In this document: piece after piece, positions 6,634 to 15,390 of the stretch
How positions within the stretch are numbered: position 1 is the stretch's first letter
Layout of the letters: every line of letters begins with the position of its first letter
Assembly: GCA_027596195.1 (NCBI GenBank)
Contig: JADGJG010000621.1
Location: 1 to 15,390, forward strand
Source: Podochytrium sp. JEL0797
Lineage: Eukaryota > Chytridiomycota > Chytridiomycetes > Chytridiales > Chytriomycetaceae
Length of the DNA stretch: 15,390 bases
Reading direction: 5' to 3'
The notes under the pieces: generated by a model
What the model was told of the DNA's origin: nothing
The model's database searches: none
What the model saw: the letters and a program-made list of their open reading frames with translations, nothing else
Program-made: the position numbers and the translations under genes

Positions 6634-7650
6634 TTATTCAAGGTCTAAATCCTCCTCCTCCTCATACCCCAATATTCCCACGAAAGTTGCAATGCTCTGA
6701 AAACACCAATTCCCTGGGAATAGGGTTTGACAGTTTGTTCGATGAGAATTCCCAGACAAATCAATCTGACGCAGCTCAGACAACCCTCCCAATTCGTCGG
6801 GTATTCCTCCTGCAAGTTGGTTGTCAAACAGAGAGAGGACTCTCAATTTCGACAGGTTGCCCAGTTCCTGGGGGATTACCCCACTCAGATAATTGTCAAA
6901 GAGAGATAAATCCCGCAATTCAGCAAGTCCTCCCAATTCACTTGGGATATTTCCTGTCAAGTTGTTGCCAGAGATATCTTAACTTCGTCAATCCTCCCAA
7001 TTCCACAGGAACTCCTTCAGTGAGCTGATTTTTATACAGGCTGAGTTCTCGCAGTTGGGACAAAGCCCCCAAACTGACCGGAATTTCCCCACTGAGATCA
7101 TTTTCGGCCAGATCAAGTTGGACCAATCCCACCAATCCTCCTAGTTCGAAAGGAATAGTTCCTGTGACTTGTTTGTAAGACAAGACCAGATTCTTGAGGG
7201 ATCTCAGGTTGCCAAGTTCGGCTGGGATGGATCTACAGAGTCTGCGACTTGACAACTCCAAATAAACAAGGGACAGACATGTGCCTAGAACAGCTGGGAT
7301 GCAGCATGAAAGCTCTGTACTCCAAGAAGACCAGTGAATGGCGGTGATGGTCTGCAAGCGTGATTTGGCAAATACAGTCTGGAACGACGAAGGGCTAAAG
7401 AAGAATACGCGTTCGGTCTCTGACATTTCGCAAGAGTAGTCCGAGTAATACGACCATTCTTCCTCTCTGGTGGTCATATCACAGAATTCGGAACGTGGAA
7501 CTTGCCTGAGGTTAACGACAGCAAGGATAAAATCGCGTTCTAAGTCGCACACACGCGTCTGAGCTTGAAGACTCGGGTTGGAGATATCCACGAGAGGATT
7601 GGCACCAAGACATCACGAGGGCAATCGGAAATTCGAGCGGGGCGTTTCAT
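6634..7650 (-). pseudogene. F-box/LRR unit 1 (decayed)
   Basis: F-box proteins tie substrates to SCF ubiquitin ligases. Unit 1 starts MKRPARISDCPRD (ATG 7650) with an F-box (VLVPILSWISPTRVFKLRRV). The frame meets TAG at 7540-7542, where the related unit 2 has a Trp codon (RRVCKPWNA). A second frame (7591 down to 6938) carries a charged spacer and plant-type LRRs such as IPAELGNLRSLKNLVLSYKQ, LDLAENDLSGEIP and LSLYKNQLTEGVP. Near 6960-6985 the frame breaks again, and further LRRs (LTGNIPSELGG, LSLFDNYLSGVIPQELG, LSLFDNQLAGGIPDELG) continue in a third frame. The last repeat is scrambled and the tail is acidic (EEEEDLDLE). One nonsense codon and at least two frame breaks make a functional product unlikely. 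The AATAAA overlapping the stop (GAATAAA) is shared with unit 3. Confidence 0.7.
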
Positions 7651-8458
7651 GTTAGTGCGAGTTAGGCTCTTTCCCAACTCCACGGGAATTCCTCTTGTGA
7701 GTTCATTTTTGTACAGGCTGAGCTCTTGCGATTGATACAAGGCTCCCAAATCGACCTGGATTTCCTCACAAAGGTCATTCTCTGCCAGATCAATTTTCTC
7801 CGATCCCACCAACCCCCCGAGTTGGAGGTGAGTATTCCCCGCGAGTTGATTATAAGACACGTTCAAATGCGTGAGGTATCTCATGTGGCTGAATTCGGTC
7901 GAGATGGCCCCACAGAGTCGGTAAATTGATAACTCCAAATAATCTAGGGTGAAACATTTACTGAGTGCAGCTGGGATGCCGCACGTAAACTTTGTACTGC
8001 AAAAAGACCAGTTCAGAATGGTGATGGGCTGCACATTTGCAGTTTGGAAAGTGACTTTCTTTTCGATCTCCGATACATGAGGAGTAGAATCAATATGATC
8101 CAACGGGTCTTCGGGGACCATGTAACAATCTTCTGATGGTGGGACGATTCTGGGCAGCAAAGTGCTTTGTCGTCAAAAGTGCGTTCCACGGTTTACACAC
8201 GCGTCTGAGTTTAAAAACTTGGTTTGGAGATATCCACGAAAGGATTGGAACTAAAATCTCGCGAAAAAAATTGGAAATTCGAATGGGGCCTGTGCGAATG
8301 ACGCGTGTGTGTGTGAGGGGGTCTGTGAAACGCGGCAAGAGGCCTCTTACTTGCAGCCACAGAAGTTGATTCGAAGGCATCTGATTGAGCGGATTCTGTG
8401 GAGGATCCGCTAGAGGCTTTGTCAATCGCTCGCAGGTAGTAATGGGAAATTCAATCAT
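7651..8458 (-). pseudogene. F-box/LRR unit 2 (decayed)
   Basis: Tandem paralogue of unit 1. The F-box is clear (EILVPILSWISPNQVFKLRR, then VCKPWNALLTTKHFAAQN; about 8160-8275). The frame then ends at 8090 in non-homologous residues, while the continuation (LPRIVPPSEDCYMVPEDPLD) is one base out, in a frame from 8160 downward. LRR remnants follow: GIPAALSKCFTLDYLELS, LNVSYNQLAGN, IDLAENDLCEE and LSLYKNELTRGIPVELG. Several lack conserved Leu or Asn positions. The only upstream ATG in the F-box frame (8458) gives a long unrelated leader. The position matching unit 1's start codon is not ATG. The LRR frame has no stop of its own and runs into unit 1's F-box, ending at 7540. Confidence 0.65.
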
Positions 8459-8556
8459 GGCGAAATCGAGTTCGAACCCACTCTGCGATTTTACCAGGTG
8501 AGTTGACTGAAATCGAGGTCGCAATGCTCGTCACAATAGAAGGAGCAGTCCCGTGT

Positions 8557-8664
8557 TTATTCAAAATCCGAATCTTCCCCCTCCTGATATTTACGCAATT
8601 CCCTAGGAACGCGTCCCGACAGATTTTTGTTGGAGTCTGGGAGAGATCCAAATCCGCCCAGCGC
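8557..8664 (-). pseudogene. LRR unit 3, 3' remnant
   Basis: A short minus-strand frame reads NKNLSGRVPREL and then an acidic tail, KYQEGEDSDFE, before TAA. This matches the end of unit 1 (IPREL ... EEEEDLDLE) including the sequence after the stop (GAATAAACACG). Upstream, the rest of the unit is missing or unrecognisable. It indicates at least three tandem units originally. Confidence 0.5.
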
Positions 8665-8686
8665 GATATCCACAATGGTGGATATC
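8665..8686. repeat. 9-bp perfect inverted repeat
   Basis: GATATCCAC (8665-8673) and GTGGATATC (8678-8686) are separated by 4 nt. It sits at the point where similarity of LRR unit 3 to the other units ends. It may mark a rearrangement junction or a fortuitous palindrome. Confidence 0.5.
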
Positions 8687-8952
8687 TGAAGCCATCCCGA
8701 TTTGAGATGTATTTCGACGAGGAGAAACTAGAAGGCTGCATGCTTGGATCAACATAGTGTTGTTTTTCGGCACAACGCATATCGCCAGCAATGTTTCGTT
8801 CGCACCCGATTCGAACGCCAACCCCAATGCTTCCAATGAGCACACCGCTTTTCCTAACTTATCAAGCTTCTTTTTTCTATATTTTATTTCTATTTCAGCA
8901 CTAATTGGAATCCTCATCTTACAACACCAACGTTTTCCTTCTCTTCATCAAT
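8687..8952. other. Stretch without recognisable gene
   Basis: Open frames exist on both strands (plus 8757-8966 with a hydrophobic segment; minus 8603-8917), but neither has a family signature or clear homology to the neighbouring LRR units. It includes the 3' flank of the ankyrin gene. The AT-rich part near 8870-8900 may hold its 3' UTR. Confidence 0.4.
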
Positions 8953-11017
8953 TTAAGTTGATTTAGATTTGTAGAACGTATGAAATATCCAACGGCTAAT
9001 TGCGTATGGCTTTCTGGTCTTCTCCGTGACGGGATGCAACACCTTTCGTGCCACTAAAAGACGCGCCACACGTGCATCCGACTCAAGCAGTTGAGCCACA
9101 TTCGAATGCCCATTTACGTTGGCCAGCCTCAACGCTTTGTTGTTGCCAGCGGAGGGATCCACGCGTGGATCCATGAGCAGCCTTTCGACGATGTGGATAT
9201 GTCCATGGCGACTTGCGTGCCGAATGGGCGAGTTGTCCGCAGCGGCTGGATCCACCCGCGAATCGGCGAGGAGAAGTTCAAGGGCTTCAATGTGTCCCTT
9301 CCCCGCTGCCGCTTGAATCGCTAGGTTTGAAAGGTAGGATGGATCCGTACGCTCATCTTGCAGAACTGAATGAATGTGTTTTTATCAGTTTCAACAAACG
9401 AAAAAAGAAACACACATACGGAGTTTAAGCACATCCACGCAATTCTCTTGGGCTGCAGCATGAATGCATTTGTTCGCACCCGTGGCTCCAGAAACGCGTG
9501 CGTCTGCCAACAGAAGCTCGACAGCCCACAATTGCGCAAAATAGCAAGCGAGCCAAACCAGCGTGTCAACCCTCACCGCCGGATCGACGCGTGAATCCAA
9601 CAGCAACAGTTTCACAATCTCCCAATAACCATTCGCGCAAGCCACTTGGATCGAATAGTTGTTATGGGCCTCGGGATCAACGCGAGCATCTTGCAACAGT
9701 TTCTCCACGACCCCCACATGTCCTTTCTGCGATGCAACCCGAATCGGACTGTTATCACCTCCAGATGGATCTACTCTCGCGTCTTGCAACAGTCGTTCCA
9801 CTACCCCCACATGTCCGTGCTCGCTCGCTAAGTGAATCGCGAGGTTATCCACATCCGCTGGATCCACTCTCGCATCTTGCAACAAACGCTCAACCATCTC
9901 CACTCGTCCGTACCGACTCGCCTCGCAAATCGCGCGGTTATCAGCATCCGCTGGATTTACACGAGGATCTCCCAACAGCAAGTTCGCGACTCCGAGTTGT
10001 CCTTTTGCAGCGGCAGCACGGAGCGCTCGGTTCCCATCCACCGAAGGATCCAATCCGGTAGTGAGGAGCCATTCCACTATTTCCACTTGTCCAAATAGGG
10101 CGGCGTGAGTGAACACATGGCCATCGTCCTCAATCGGATTCTCGAGCATCACGGAAAGCAGAAAATCGACTAGATGTTTGTATTTCGAACGCATGGCCCA
10201 CTGGAGTGCTCGGTGCTGCTGACACGCGATGTCAAAGCCACCGGCCATCAACTCTTGAACCAACCGAAGGGTCCGAGGGCCAGAAAGGTTCCAGCGCAGA
10301 GACCGCATGAGGTGGTTGGACTTGTCGTCATTGAATTGGGTCGTGCGGAGTTGGGCCCATTCCTTGGCTTCAAGGACTTGGCCATAAATCGCGGTTTGAT
10401 AGGCGAACGGCAAGGCCAGGAATCCTTCATTCTTGATGCCGGCGGATTCCAAGTAGTTCCACATGTCGACGTTGGAAATGGCCAATTGTCGCTTGAAGTG
10501 GAGGCGAGCGAATGGGACTGTGCAGCCAAAGACGAGGGGAAACAGCGATTTGGACGCAAGTCCAAGGGCGAGGAGGTCTGGGCCGATGGAAATGTGCAGC
10601 AGGATTTGCTGGCCAATCTCGGTCGGGATGCTTTCGAGAAGGGATTCCAGTGCTCCCGAAGGCTCTGCTTCTGGGGGGGAGGTAGTCTGAGTATCTGGGT
10701 TGGGAAAATGTATCATGTATCAGCAAGGAAAGTATCGAGCGAGGCCTGGCTCTACCTTCGTTCATTGGGGGCGAAAGAATGCGGACTTCGAGTGTGAATT
10801 GCCAATTTAATCGGAGTGGCACTTCTGCTTGCAATTCACGTCCAATAACCCCCAAATCTCGTGGAACATGCTGTTTGACAGATTCAAAAGATCCAGTTGA
10901 CCCAAGTCCCAAGTTGTACATGGATGTGGGGATCTTCCCTCCCTTTTTCATTGAGTTAGAAATATATTTTTCAGTTGACTTTTGAATGTTCTGGAGGACC
11001 GTGATATTGACGTCCAT
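8953..11017 (-). CDS. F-box-like ankyrin-repeat protein
   Basis: Preferred model: exons 10756-11017, 9420-10694 and 8953-9365, giving 649 residues. The shorter alternative starts at ATG 10716 without the first intron (569 residues). An F-box-like helix pair (SIPTEIGQQILLHISIGPDL, then LALGLASKSLFPLVF) precedes about eleven ankyrin repeats of roughly 33 residues in the style DNLAIHLASEHGHVGVVERL and LQDARVDP. The intron at 9366-9419 (donor GTATGT, acceptor TTCAG) splits the eighth repeat, and its removal restores VLKLLLQDERTDPS. For the longer model, ATG 11017 sits in an AACAATAATGG context, its frame is open for 87 codons, and a 61-nt intron (10695-10755; donor GTAGAG, branch CTGAT, acceptor CCCAG) joins PPMNE to DTQTTSPP in frame. 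The N-terminal 87 residues match nothing I know. The role is probably substrate binding for an SCF-type ligase; this is inferred from architecture only. Confidence 0.8.
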
Positions 11018-11200
11018 TATTGTTGTTGCGAAGTGCCAATTGACGGACGATAAGTTTAGATAAAAATATGGGGGAATTGGAGATTGCAATGATATTACCC
11101 ATGGTGCACCATTTAAAAAAACAACCTCCCTCTCATTTACAAATCTTCGCCGTGGAAATCACCGCGTAAATCTTTGGCACTCCCCCAACACCCGGCGACC
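11018..11200. promoter_or_regulatory. Divergent promoter region between the ankyrin and PG-repeat genes
   Basis: Only about 183 bp separate the ATG of the minus-strand ankyrin gene (longer model) from the ATG of the plus-strand PG-rich repeat gene. It contains ATTTAAAAAAA near 11111 (plus orientation) and CATATTTTTATCTAAAC near 11057-11073 (minus orientation) as TATA-like patches. Shared regulation is possible but not shown. Confidence 0.35.
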
Positions 11201-13188
11201 ATGGAACCTCTCCCCACAACCCCACACTCCGCCTCCAAAACCGCGTCTCCCTCCATCCCGCGAAAGAGTAAAACCACCAAACACGCGCCGCCAAGTCGAG
11301 ACACGAGTCCGCGCGAGTCAACTGTCATGGCGAAACGAAACCCTGCGAAAACGGTCGCTGTAGCAGTGGTGGCACACAAGCGTACCCCGATGGGAGAATA
11401 TGTAGTAGAAAAAGGCGGGAACCCACTCTCCTCGCTCGGTAAAAACCCTTGCCCCCCCCCCCAAAAAAAACGCGTCCCACCGATCACTCACCACTCCTCC
11501 CCGCAGCAAACCCAACCCCAGGCCCCCTAACCTACGACCCCAAACTCCCACCCTCCGGATTCCAATACTCAATCCTCGGGAAACACGTCACCTCGAAACT
11601 CGAAGCGAACCCCGTAGGTCCCGGCCCGCAAAAGTACAACGTGTCCGACAACACAGTCGTGTTTAATGATGCGCCGCATTGGTCGTTGGGGATTAAATTG
11701 GGAGAGTATATGAAAGGTGAGAGACACGCGCTTGAAATAGTGTTTTTAACGCGTTTTCGGGTTCCAGTCGAAAACGAAAACCCAAGTCCATTCGCATACA
11801 ACTCCACCGTCAACTCAGTCGGAAAAGACGGCCCGCGATACACCATGTCCGGGTGGTTCGAAACGCCCACCAACTCAACCCCAAGCCCGGACAGATACAA
11901 CCCGAATGTGTCGTGCATCCCCGTGGCGGGGGCGAGTCCAAAGTATTCGTTTGGATTGAAACCGCCTATTCCTGGTGAGTTTGCGTCTTCGTTTGTGGTT
12001 TAGGAATTGAAAAATGGGTTTTGGATATAGCGGATGTGATCCCGGGGCCGCAGGACTATGACGTTCATTTTGTGCGTTCGAGTATTGCGAATCCGCCTTC
12101 GTATACAATGAGGCCGAGAGTGGGGGAACCAGTCTTTACAAACAAGGAAGACGGTACGACTGTTCACGCGGAGTGAGTAAGGACTGACATTTGTGTATAC
12201 TTTGACAGCCCTCATCCCCGGTGCGAACGAATACAACCCCAAACTTCCTTCGGACGCGAAATCGGCCTCCCTGAAAGGGTGGTACAAGGAAACAAAAAGT
12301 AAGTTTCTTACAACCTCTCTTTTTTCCCTTTCAATAACCCCCTGCCAAATAACGCACCATGCACCCACATCAAAACAGCTCTCAAGACCCCAGGCCCCGC
12401 CAACTACATCATCCCCGACACCCTCTTCAGCGGCCCCCAGTACAGTCTCACAGGCCGCACGATCGAAGAAGACACGATCCAAAACGCCGTTGGACCCGGA
12501 AGCTACGAGCCCAAATCGATTCTCGACACGCCACCAAAATTCTCGTTAGGAACTCGGTGGAAGCCTGAATTGCGTAAGTTTTCCCCCCTCTCCCTTCTCC
12601 TCTTCCAGAAACTGAAACCAAGGGTTGTATATAAAGCAAGAAACTTTGGCGTTCCCGGCCCGGACGCCTACGACCCCAAATGTGGGCAAATCCGCGGAAA
12701 CGGGGCACCCAAAGTGACGCTCAAGGGGAGGTACTCGTCGAAGGTCAACATGAACCCGGGTCCAGCGGATTACAACACGTCCGCGTCGATTGAACGGAGT
12801 GTGAGTGCGGCGCAGTTGGCGAGGATGCAAAAGAATACGAAGCCTGTTCCGCGTAAGAAAAGATCGAGTTTTTCTTTTAATCCCGCCGTACACCCGCACT
12901 CACGAAAATGCATTACACACACAAACAGCAAGAATCCGCACCATCGTAGAAAAGAGCCCGGGACCCGCCGACTACGTCCTCCAATCCGTATCCACAACGA
13001 AGCCCTGCGGCCCGAAATACACGCTAGGCACGCGCGTGGACGCGCTCAAAACGGATGCGACACCGAGTCCGAATTTGTATGCGGCAAGGAAGCCGTTGGA
13101 TGGACCGAGAATTACAATGAAGAGTCGAAGCAGTCCGTTTGTGTTGGTATTTCCGAGTCAGAGGGTTGATACGTTGCGGTTGGGGTGA
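11201..13188 (+). CDS. Sperm-tail PG-rich repeat (STPGR) protein, flagellar microtubule-associated
   Basis: Eight exons: 11201-11438, 11507-11716, 11768-11974, 12031-12153, 12209-12298, 12379-12573, 12637-12852 and 12929-13188. They give 512 residues without a break. After a basic Ser/Thr/Pro-rich head (about 79 residues), about a dozen PG-rich repeats follow, for example NPTPGPLTYDPK, GPGPQKYNVSD, IPGPQDYDVHF, TPGPANYIIPD, VGPGSYEPKS, VPGPDAYDPKCG, NPGPADYNTSA and SPGPADYVLQS. They alternate with segments such as PKYSFGLKP and PKYTLGTRV. This is the Shippo-1/ODF3-like family, found along ciliary and flagellar microtubules. Fungi keep such proteins mainly in zoospore-forming lineages. All seven introns are in phase 1. 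The exon 7 acceptor is AAAG (weak), chosen because it keeps frame and makes the exon start like that of exon 8 (CAAGAA). The acceptor at 12030 gives a 56-nt intron; an in-frame alternative at 12003 would give only 29 nt. Confidence 0.85.
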
Positions 13189-13355
13189 ATTCGGGAAGTG
13201 CGTGGGGGGTTTTGGGGGTGTGGCGAATTGGATCGTGTTCGCGTGGTGGTTTGGGGGGGATTCAATTTCATTTCTTTGATAGACAAATCGGATTCGGATT
13301 TATTTCGATTTCGGCGCATTTCGATAAAAACAAATTTGCGTCTATTCGAGGAAAT
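13189..13355. other. Convergent intergenic spacer
   Basis: The PG-repeat gene and mago nashi converge here with 167 bp between their stop codons. The plus strand is G- and T-rich at first (13200-13260) and then AT-rich. No exact AATAAA was seen for either gene. Confidence 0.5.
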
Positions 13356-14138
13356 TTAAATGGGCTTGATCTGATTGATTTGGATTCGGAAAAGAGAGCA
13401 CAGATTCAGTATAGGTATTCGAAGGGGAATCAATCGACTGACCTTGAAGTGCAGGGAAATGAGCGAAAACACTGCGCATTTCAGGTCCTGAATCAAATAG
13501 TACAAGGTCTTCAATCCTTCCGGGTCTTTTGAGTCGTTGACATCGATCAAGGAGCCAATCTTGGACGTCTGTTTGTTTCGTGCGATGAGAATCCCTGGTT
13601 TCCCCACACACACAACAGGTAAATACCGCGAATGAAATGTGCTCGTTGCCCAACACGATTTCGAGTTCCTGGCGCCCGACTCTGTCTGGCATGGGCCATT
13701 CGCTGTCGTCTTCCCTGGCGGGTTTCGAAGGGTGCGCAGTTGGTCAGGAAATCAATAGAGAGTCGACCCATAGGATAACAATAAGAGGTAGGTACTTCAT
13801 GACTTCGCTTTCGGCAATGATGCGTTTGAATTCGCGCATGAGCGACGGGCTGATGGTTGCTGTCAAACAGGTACCCTCTTAGCATCCCTACCCCCACTCA
13901 CTCACCCACTCACACCCACTCACACCCACACATACAATAACTCATTACTACACTCACCCTCCTTCTTGATCATCGAATCGTTCTTGTAGTTTGAGTTGTT
14001 TGCGTACCGCAGCTTTCCGTCTGGTCTGATTTCAAACTCGAGAAACTCGTGGCCAAACTTGCCCATGTGGCCCACGTAGTAGCGCACGTAGAAGTCGTCC
14101 GTGGCCGTGGCAGATACTGAAGTGGAAGAGGCGACCAT
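13356..14138 (-). CDS. mago: Mago nashi homologue (exon junction complex core)
   Basis: Mago forms a heterodimer with Y14 that locks eIF4A3 on spliced mRNA in the exon junction complex. It acts in mRNA localisation, splicing and decay. Exons 13958-14138, 13796-13859, 13627-13714, 13443-13568 and 13356-13370 join to 157 residues. Hallmarks in order: [110 protein letters not shown] and the terminal IKPI. The usual length is near 150, so the protein is complete. The N-terminus has about 14 Ser/Thr/Ala-rich residues before DFY. An upstream in-frame ATG (14228) would add 30 residues unlike the family, so 14138 is preferred. The last exon codes only for IKPI and the stop. Intron 1 (13860-13957) is rich in short CACTCA/CACACCCA-type repeats. 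Confidence 0.95.
13880..13934. repeat. Short tandem repeat inside mago intron 1
   Basis: Irregular CACTCAC and CACACCCACT units run through the intron on the plus strand (TGAGTGGGTGTGAGTGGG in the sense direction). This is simple-sequence DNA with multiple GTGAGT donor-like copies downstream of the true donor at 13957. Confidence 0.6.
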
Positions 14139-14311
14139 TCGAAACGCTTTTTGTGGTGAAATAAAAATTGGTTTTCCGCCTGCCGAGAAAACATTGGGAA
14201 AACATCGAGGTGTCGCTGGTGCGGGCATCACCTATTCGAATTAGAAAATAATACACGATCTGCATTAAATCTGATTGAGCGTGGGAACTTGCATGATTTT
14301 TTAGAGATGGG

Positions 14312-14590
14312 TTAGAGGGGAAGCTCCGGGTGATCGCGTCGTAGATTGAGCGGGCGAGAGGCACATGGGGTGGGTAGAGATGTGGAAAACATTTTGGCAG
14401 AGGAAATTGGCGGTGAGTGACGCGAAAGATGGCTTGCCGACGTGGCGGCTCGTCTACAGAACCTCGGCGGAGCGGCAGAGGCACGAGTGGATAAATGAGC
14501 TCTCTTAGTCTTTGGATTGTTGGCACGATCCGAGCTGGAGGCTCTTTTGCGATTTGCACTTCCTGCGACGGCGGCAAGCTTGGGTTCCAT
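14312..14590 (-). CDS. Doubtful basic ORF upstream of mago
   Basis: From the first ATG (14590) the frame gives about 92 residues. They are basic and rich in Ala, Ser and Pro (MEPKLAAVAGSANRKRASSS...), with no recognised family. A second minus-strand frame (14032-14595) overlaps it and runs antiparallel to nothing known, so neither is clearly coding. It could be a first exon of an unrecognised gene, part of the mago 5' region, or chance. Confidence 0.2.
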   Translation of the reverse strand: MEPKLAAVAGSANRKRASSSDRANNPKTKRAHLSTRASAAPPRFCRRAATSASHLSRHSPPISSAKMFSTSLPTPCASRPLNLRRDHPELPL

Positions 14591-14749
14591 GTCAAGCTTC
14601 AAGTATGAAATGCAAGTGGGAAGGAAGCGAGACTCAAGAAGTGTCAGCAATGTCTCCCGCGATAAAAATGCTTTCTGGAGTGCCAACGCGATGCCTGGAA
14701 ACGGGGCCACAAGCTCCGTGCCCCAAAAGATCTCATCCTATTCGATCTA

Positions 14750-15080
14750 GTGCGCGCCCACTCCCTTCGAATCCCAAGTATGCCAAAAATGAATGGGAGC
14801 AGTTATGACGCTCAAGGGCCTGCTACTCGGAACACTGACAGTGAACTGGTCGAATAATTTGAGGTGCTGTTATAAATCTACTATGGTGAGCGGCTGATTC
14901 CCAAGGAGATCCCTCTAAGGATTGGATACCACTCAATAGTATGGCGATATTGAGTTTTATTATTATTCTTTAATTTAAACTGAATGGCCGAAATGTCAAA
15001 GCCAAAAAAACACACCATGCGGCGCACGCTAATTTGCGATACCAAACTCGCCCATCCACGCGTTTTTCACATAAACCCAA
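14750..15080. other. Intergenic stretch, partly AT-rich
   Basis: No gene, tRNA or repeat family is recognisable. An AT-rich patch (about 14940-14985, with TTTTATTATTATTCTTTAAT) may belong to the 3' flank of the partial gene at the window end. Confidence 0.45.
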
Positions 15081-15082
15081 CG

Positions 15083-15390
15083 TCACCATCTCTTCACTTC
15101 ATCAGCAACAATTTCAACTTCCTTGGTATCATCAAATGGATCCGTCAACGCGGATTCGATCGGGCTCGGGTGCGCCACCAATTCTTCCCCTGCCTCCACA
15201 TCCACTTCAGAAACCAGCTCAAAAACCAACCCATCCGCCGCAACAACCGGTTCCCTCAACTTGACATACGGATCAATTCTCTGCAACACGGCCCGCTTCT
15301 CCTCATCCAACTCCATCTGGTCGCGCACAGACTTGGGGAAGGGCTTGAACCACACGTAAAACAACAACGAAAAGAACACCCCGATAAACC
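15083..15390 (-). CDS. C-terminal end of a probable membrane protein (partial)
   Basis: The frame is open to the window edge on the minus strand and ends at 15083, leaving about 101 residues. It begins with a hydrophobic segment (FIGVFFSLLFYVWF) that looks like the last transmembrane helix. A cytosolic-type tail follows: KPFPKSVRDQMELDEEKRAV, then acidic stretches and EIVADEVKRW at the end. The composition is coherent and coding-like. A final helix plus charged tail suggests a transporter or other polytopic protein, but I do not recognise the family. Confidence 0.6.
   Translation of the reverse strand, partial: FIGVFFSLLFYVWFKPFPKSVRDQMELDEEKRAVLQRIDPYVKLREPVVAADGLVFELVSEVDVEAGEELVAHPSPIESALTDPFDDTKEVEIVADEVKRW

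Noticed and set aside
1..8700. Sequencing error as the general cause of the frame breaks
   Set aside because: The intact genes at 8.9-14.2 kb show no indels over about 4 kb of coding sequence, and several lesions on the left are not simple indels (35-bp deletion, Cys-to-Asp, lost p10, breakpoint in WW). Single one-base shifts may still be errors.
9600..10080. Regularly spaced repeats that might suggest a CRISPR array
   Set aside because: The spacing is about 99 nt, the units are diverged and in frame, and they translate into ankyrin repeats.
9498..10797. Plus-strand ORFs opposite the ankyrin gene, with repeated peptides
   Set aside because: Their repetitiveness is the antisense image of the ankyrin repeats.
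11975..12003. 29-nt intron in the PG-repeat gene
   Set aside because: An in-frame alternative acceptor at 12030 gives a 56-nt intron of ordinary length and a better repeat start (ADVIPGPQDY).
11532..12482. Minus-strand ORFs opposite the PG-repeat gene
   Set aside because: The plus-strand exons join perfectly in phase 1 and show PG-rich repeats; the antisense frames show nothing recognisable.
14032..14595. 187-residue minus-strand ORF overlapping mago exon 1
   Set aside because: Within 14032-14138 it reads the mago exon out of frame, and mago is unambiguous there; the rest has no family match.
14761..14790. TTCGAATCC, resembling a tRNA T-loop
   Set aside because: The flanking bases do not form a T stem and no anticodon or acceptor arms are found.

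Overview
The window looks like nuclear DNA of a flagellated (zoosporic) fungus, most likely a chytrid. The grounds are short spliceosomal introns (about 50-100 nt, GT-AG, often with a CTRAY-type branch site), a mago nashi gene with four introns, a sperm-tail PG-rich repeat protein of the kind found on microtubules of flagellated eukaryotes, type I metacaspases, and F-box proteins with ankyrin or plant-type leucine-rich repeats. The lineage is inferred from gene content only. The window opens with 42 C residues, which looks like a contig end.

Left part (1 to about 6.4 kb): three metacaspase loci on the minus strand, called A, B and C here. A (70-1421) and B (3746-5223) lie in a direct segmental duplication of about 1.3 kb (65-1411 and 3741-5062). 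C (5272-6368) is an older paralogue just upstream of B. Each carries a different lesion. A keeps the His/Cys dyad and both subunits but has lost the first half of its N-terminal WW domain. B keeps the WW domain, but a 35-bp deletion removes the residues before the catalytic His together with a splice donor. C has the WW domain and the His, but Asp replaces the catalytic Cys and the p10 part is missing; its last exon runs in frame into the first coding exon of B. Between A and B, on the plus strand, lie a frameshifted fasciclin (FAS1) gene with a probable GPI tail (about 1554-2242) and a U-box/coiled-coil gene (2694-3635).

Middle (6.6-8.7 kb): a tandem family of F-box plus LRR units on the minus strand, all decayed by frameshifts, a nonsense codon and truncation. 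Unit 2's LRR frame runs straight into unit 1's F-box.

Right part (8.95-15.39 kb): intact multi-exon genes. A minus-strand F-box/ankyrin gene (8953-11017) is divergent from a plus-strand PG-rich repeat gene (11201-13188; eight exons, every intron in phase 1). That gene converges on mago nashi (13356-14138, minus), the exon junction complex core subunit. A doubtful ORF (14312-14590) and the C-terminal end of a probable membrane protein (15083-15390, minus) follow.

These right-hand genes read cleanly through about 4 kb of coding sequence. The many frameshifts on the left are therefore more likely real gene decay than sequencing error. The most interesting part is the metacaspase cluster: a truncated but catalytically complete enzyme beside a possible fused, non-catalytic WW-p20/WW-p20 protein.
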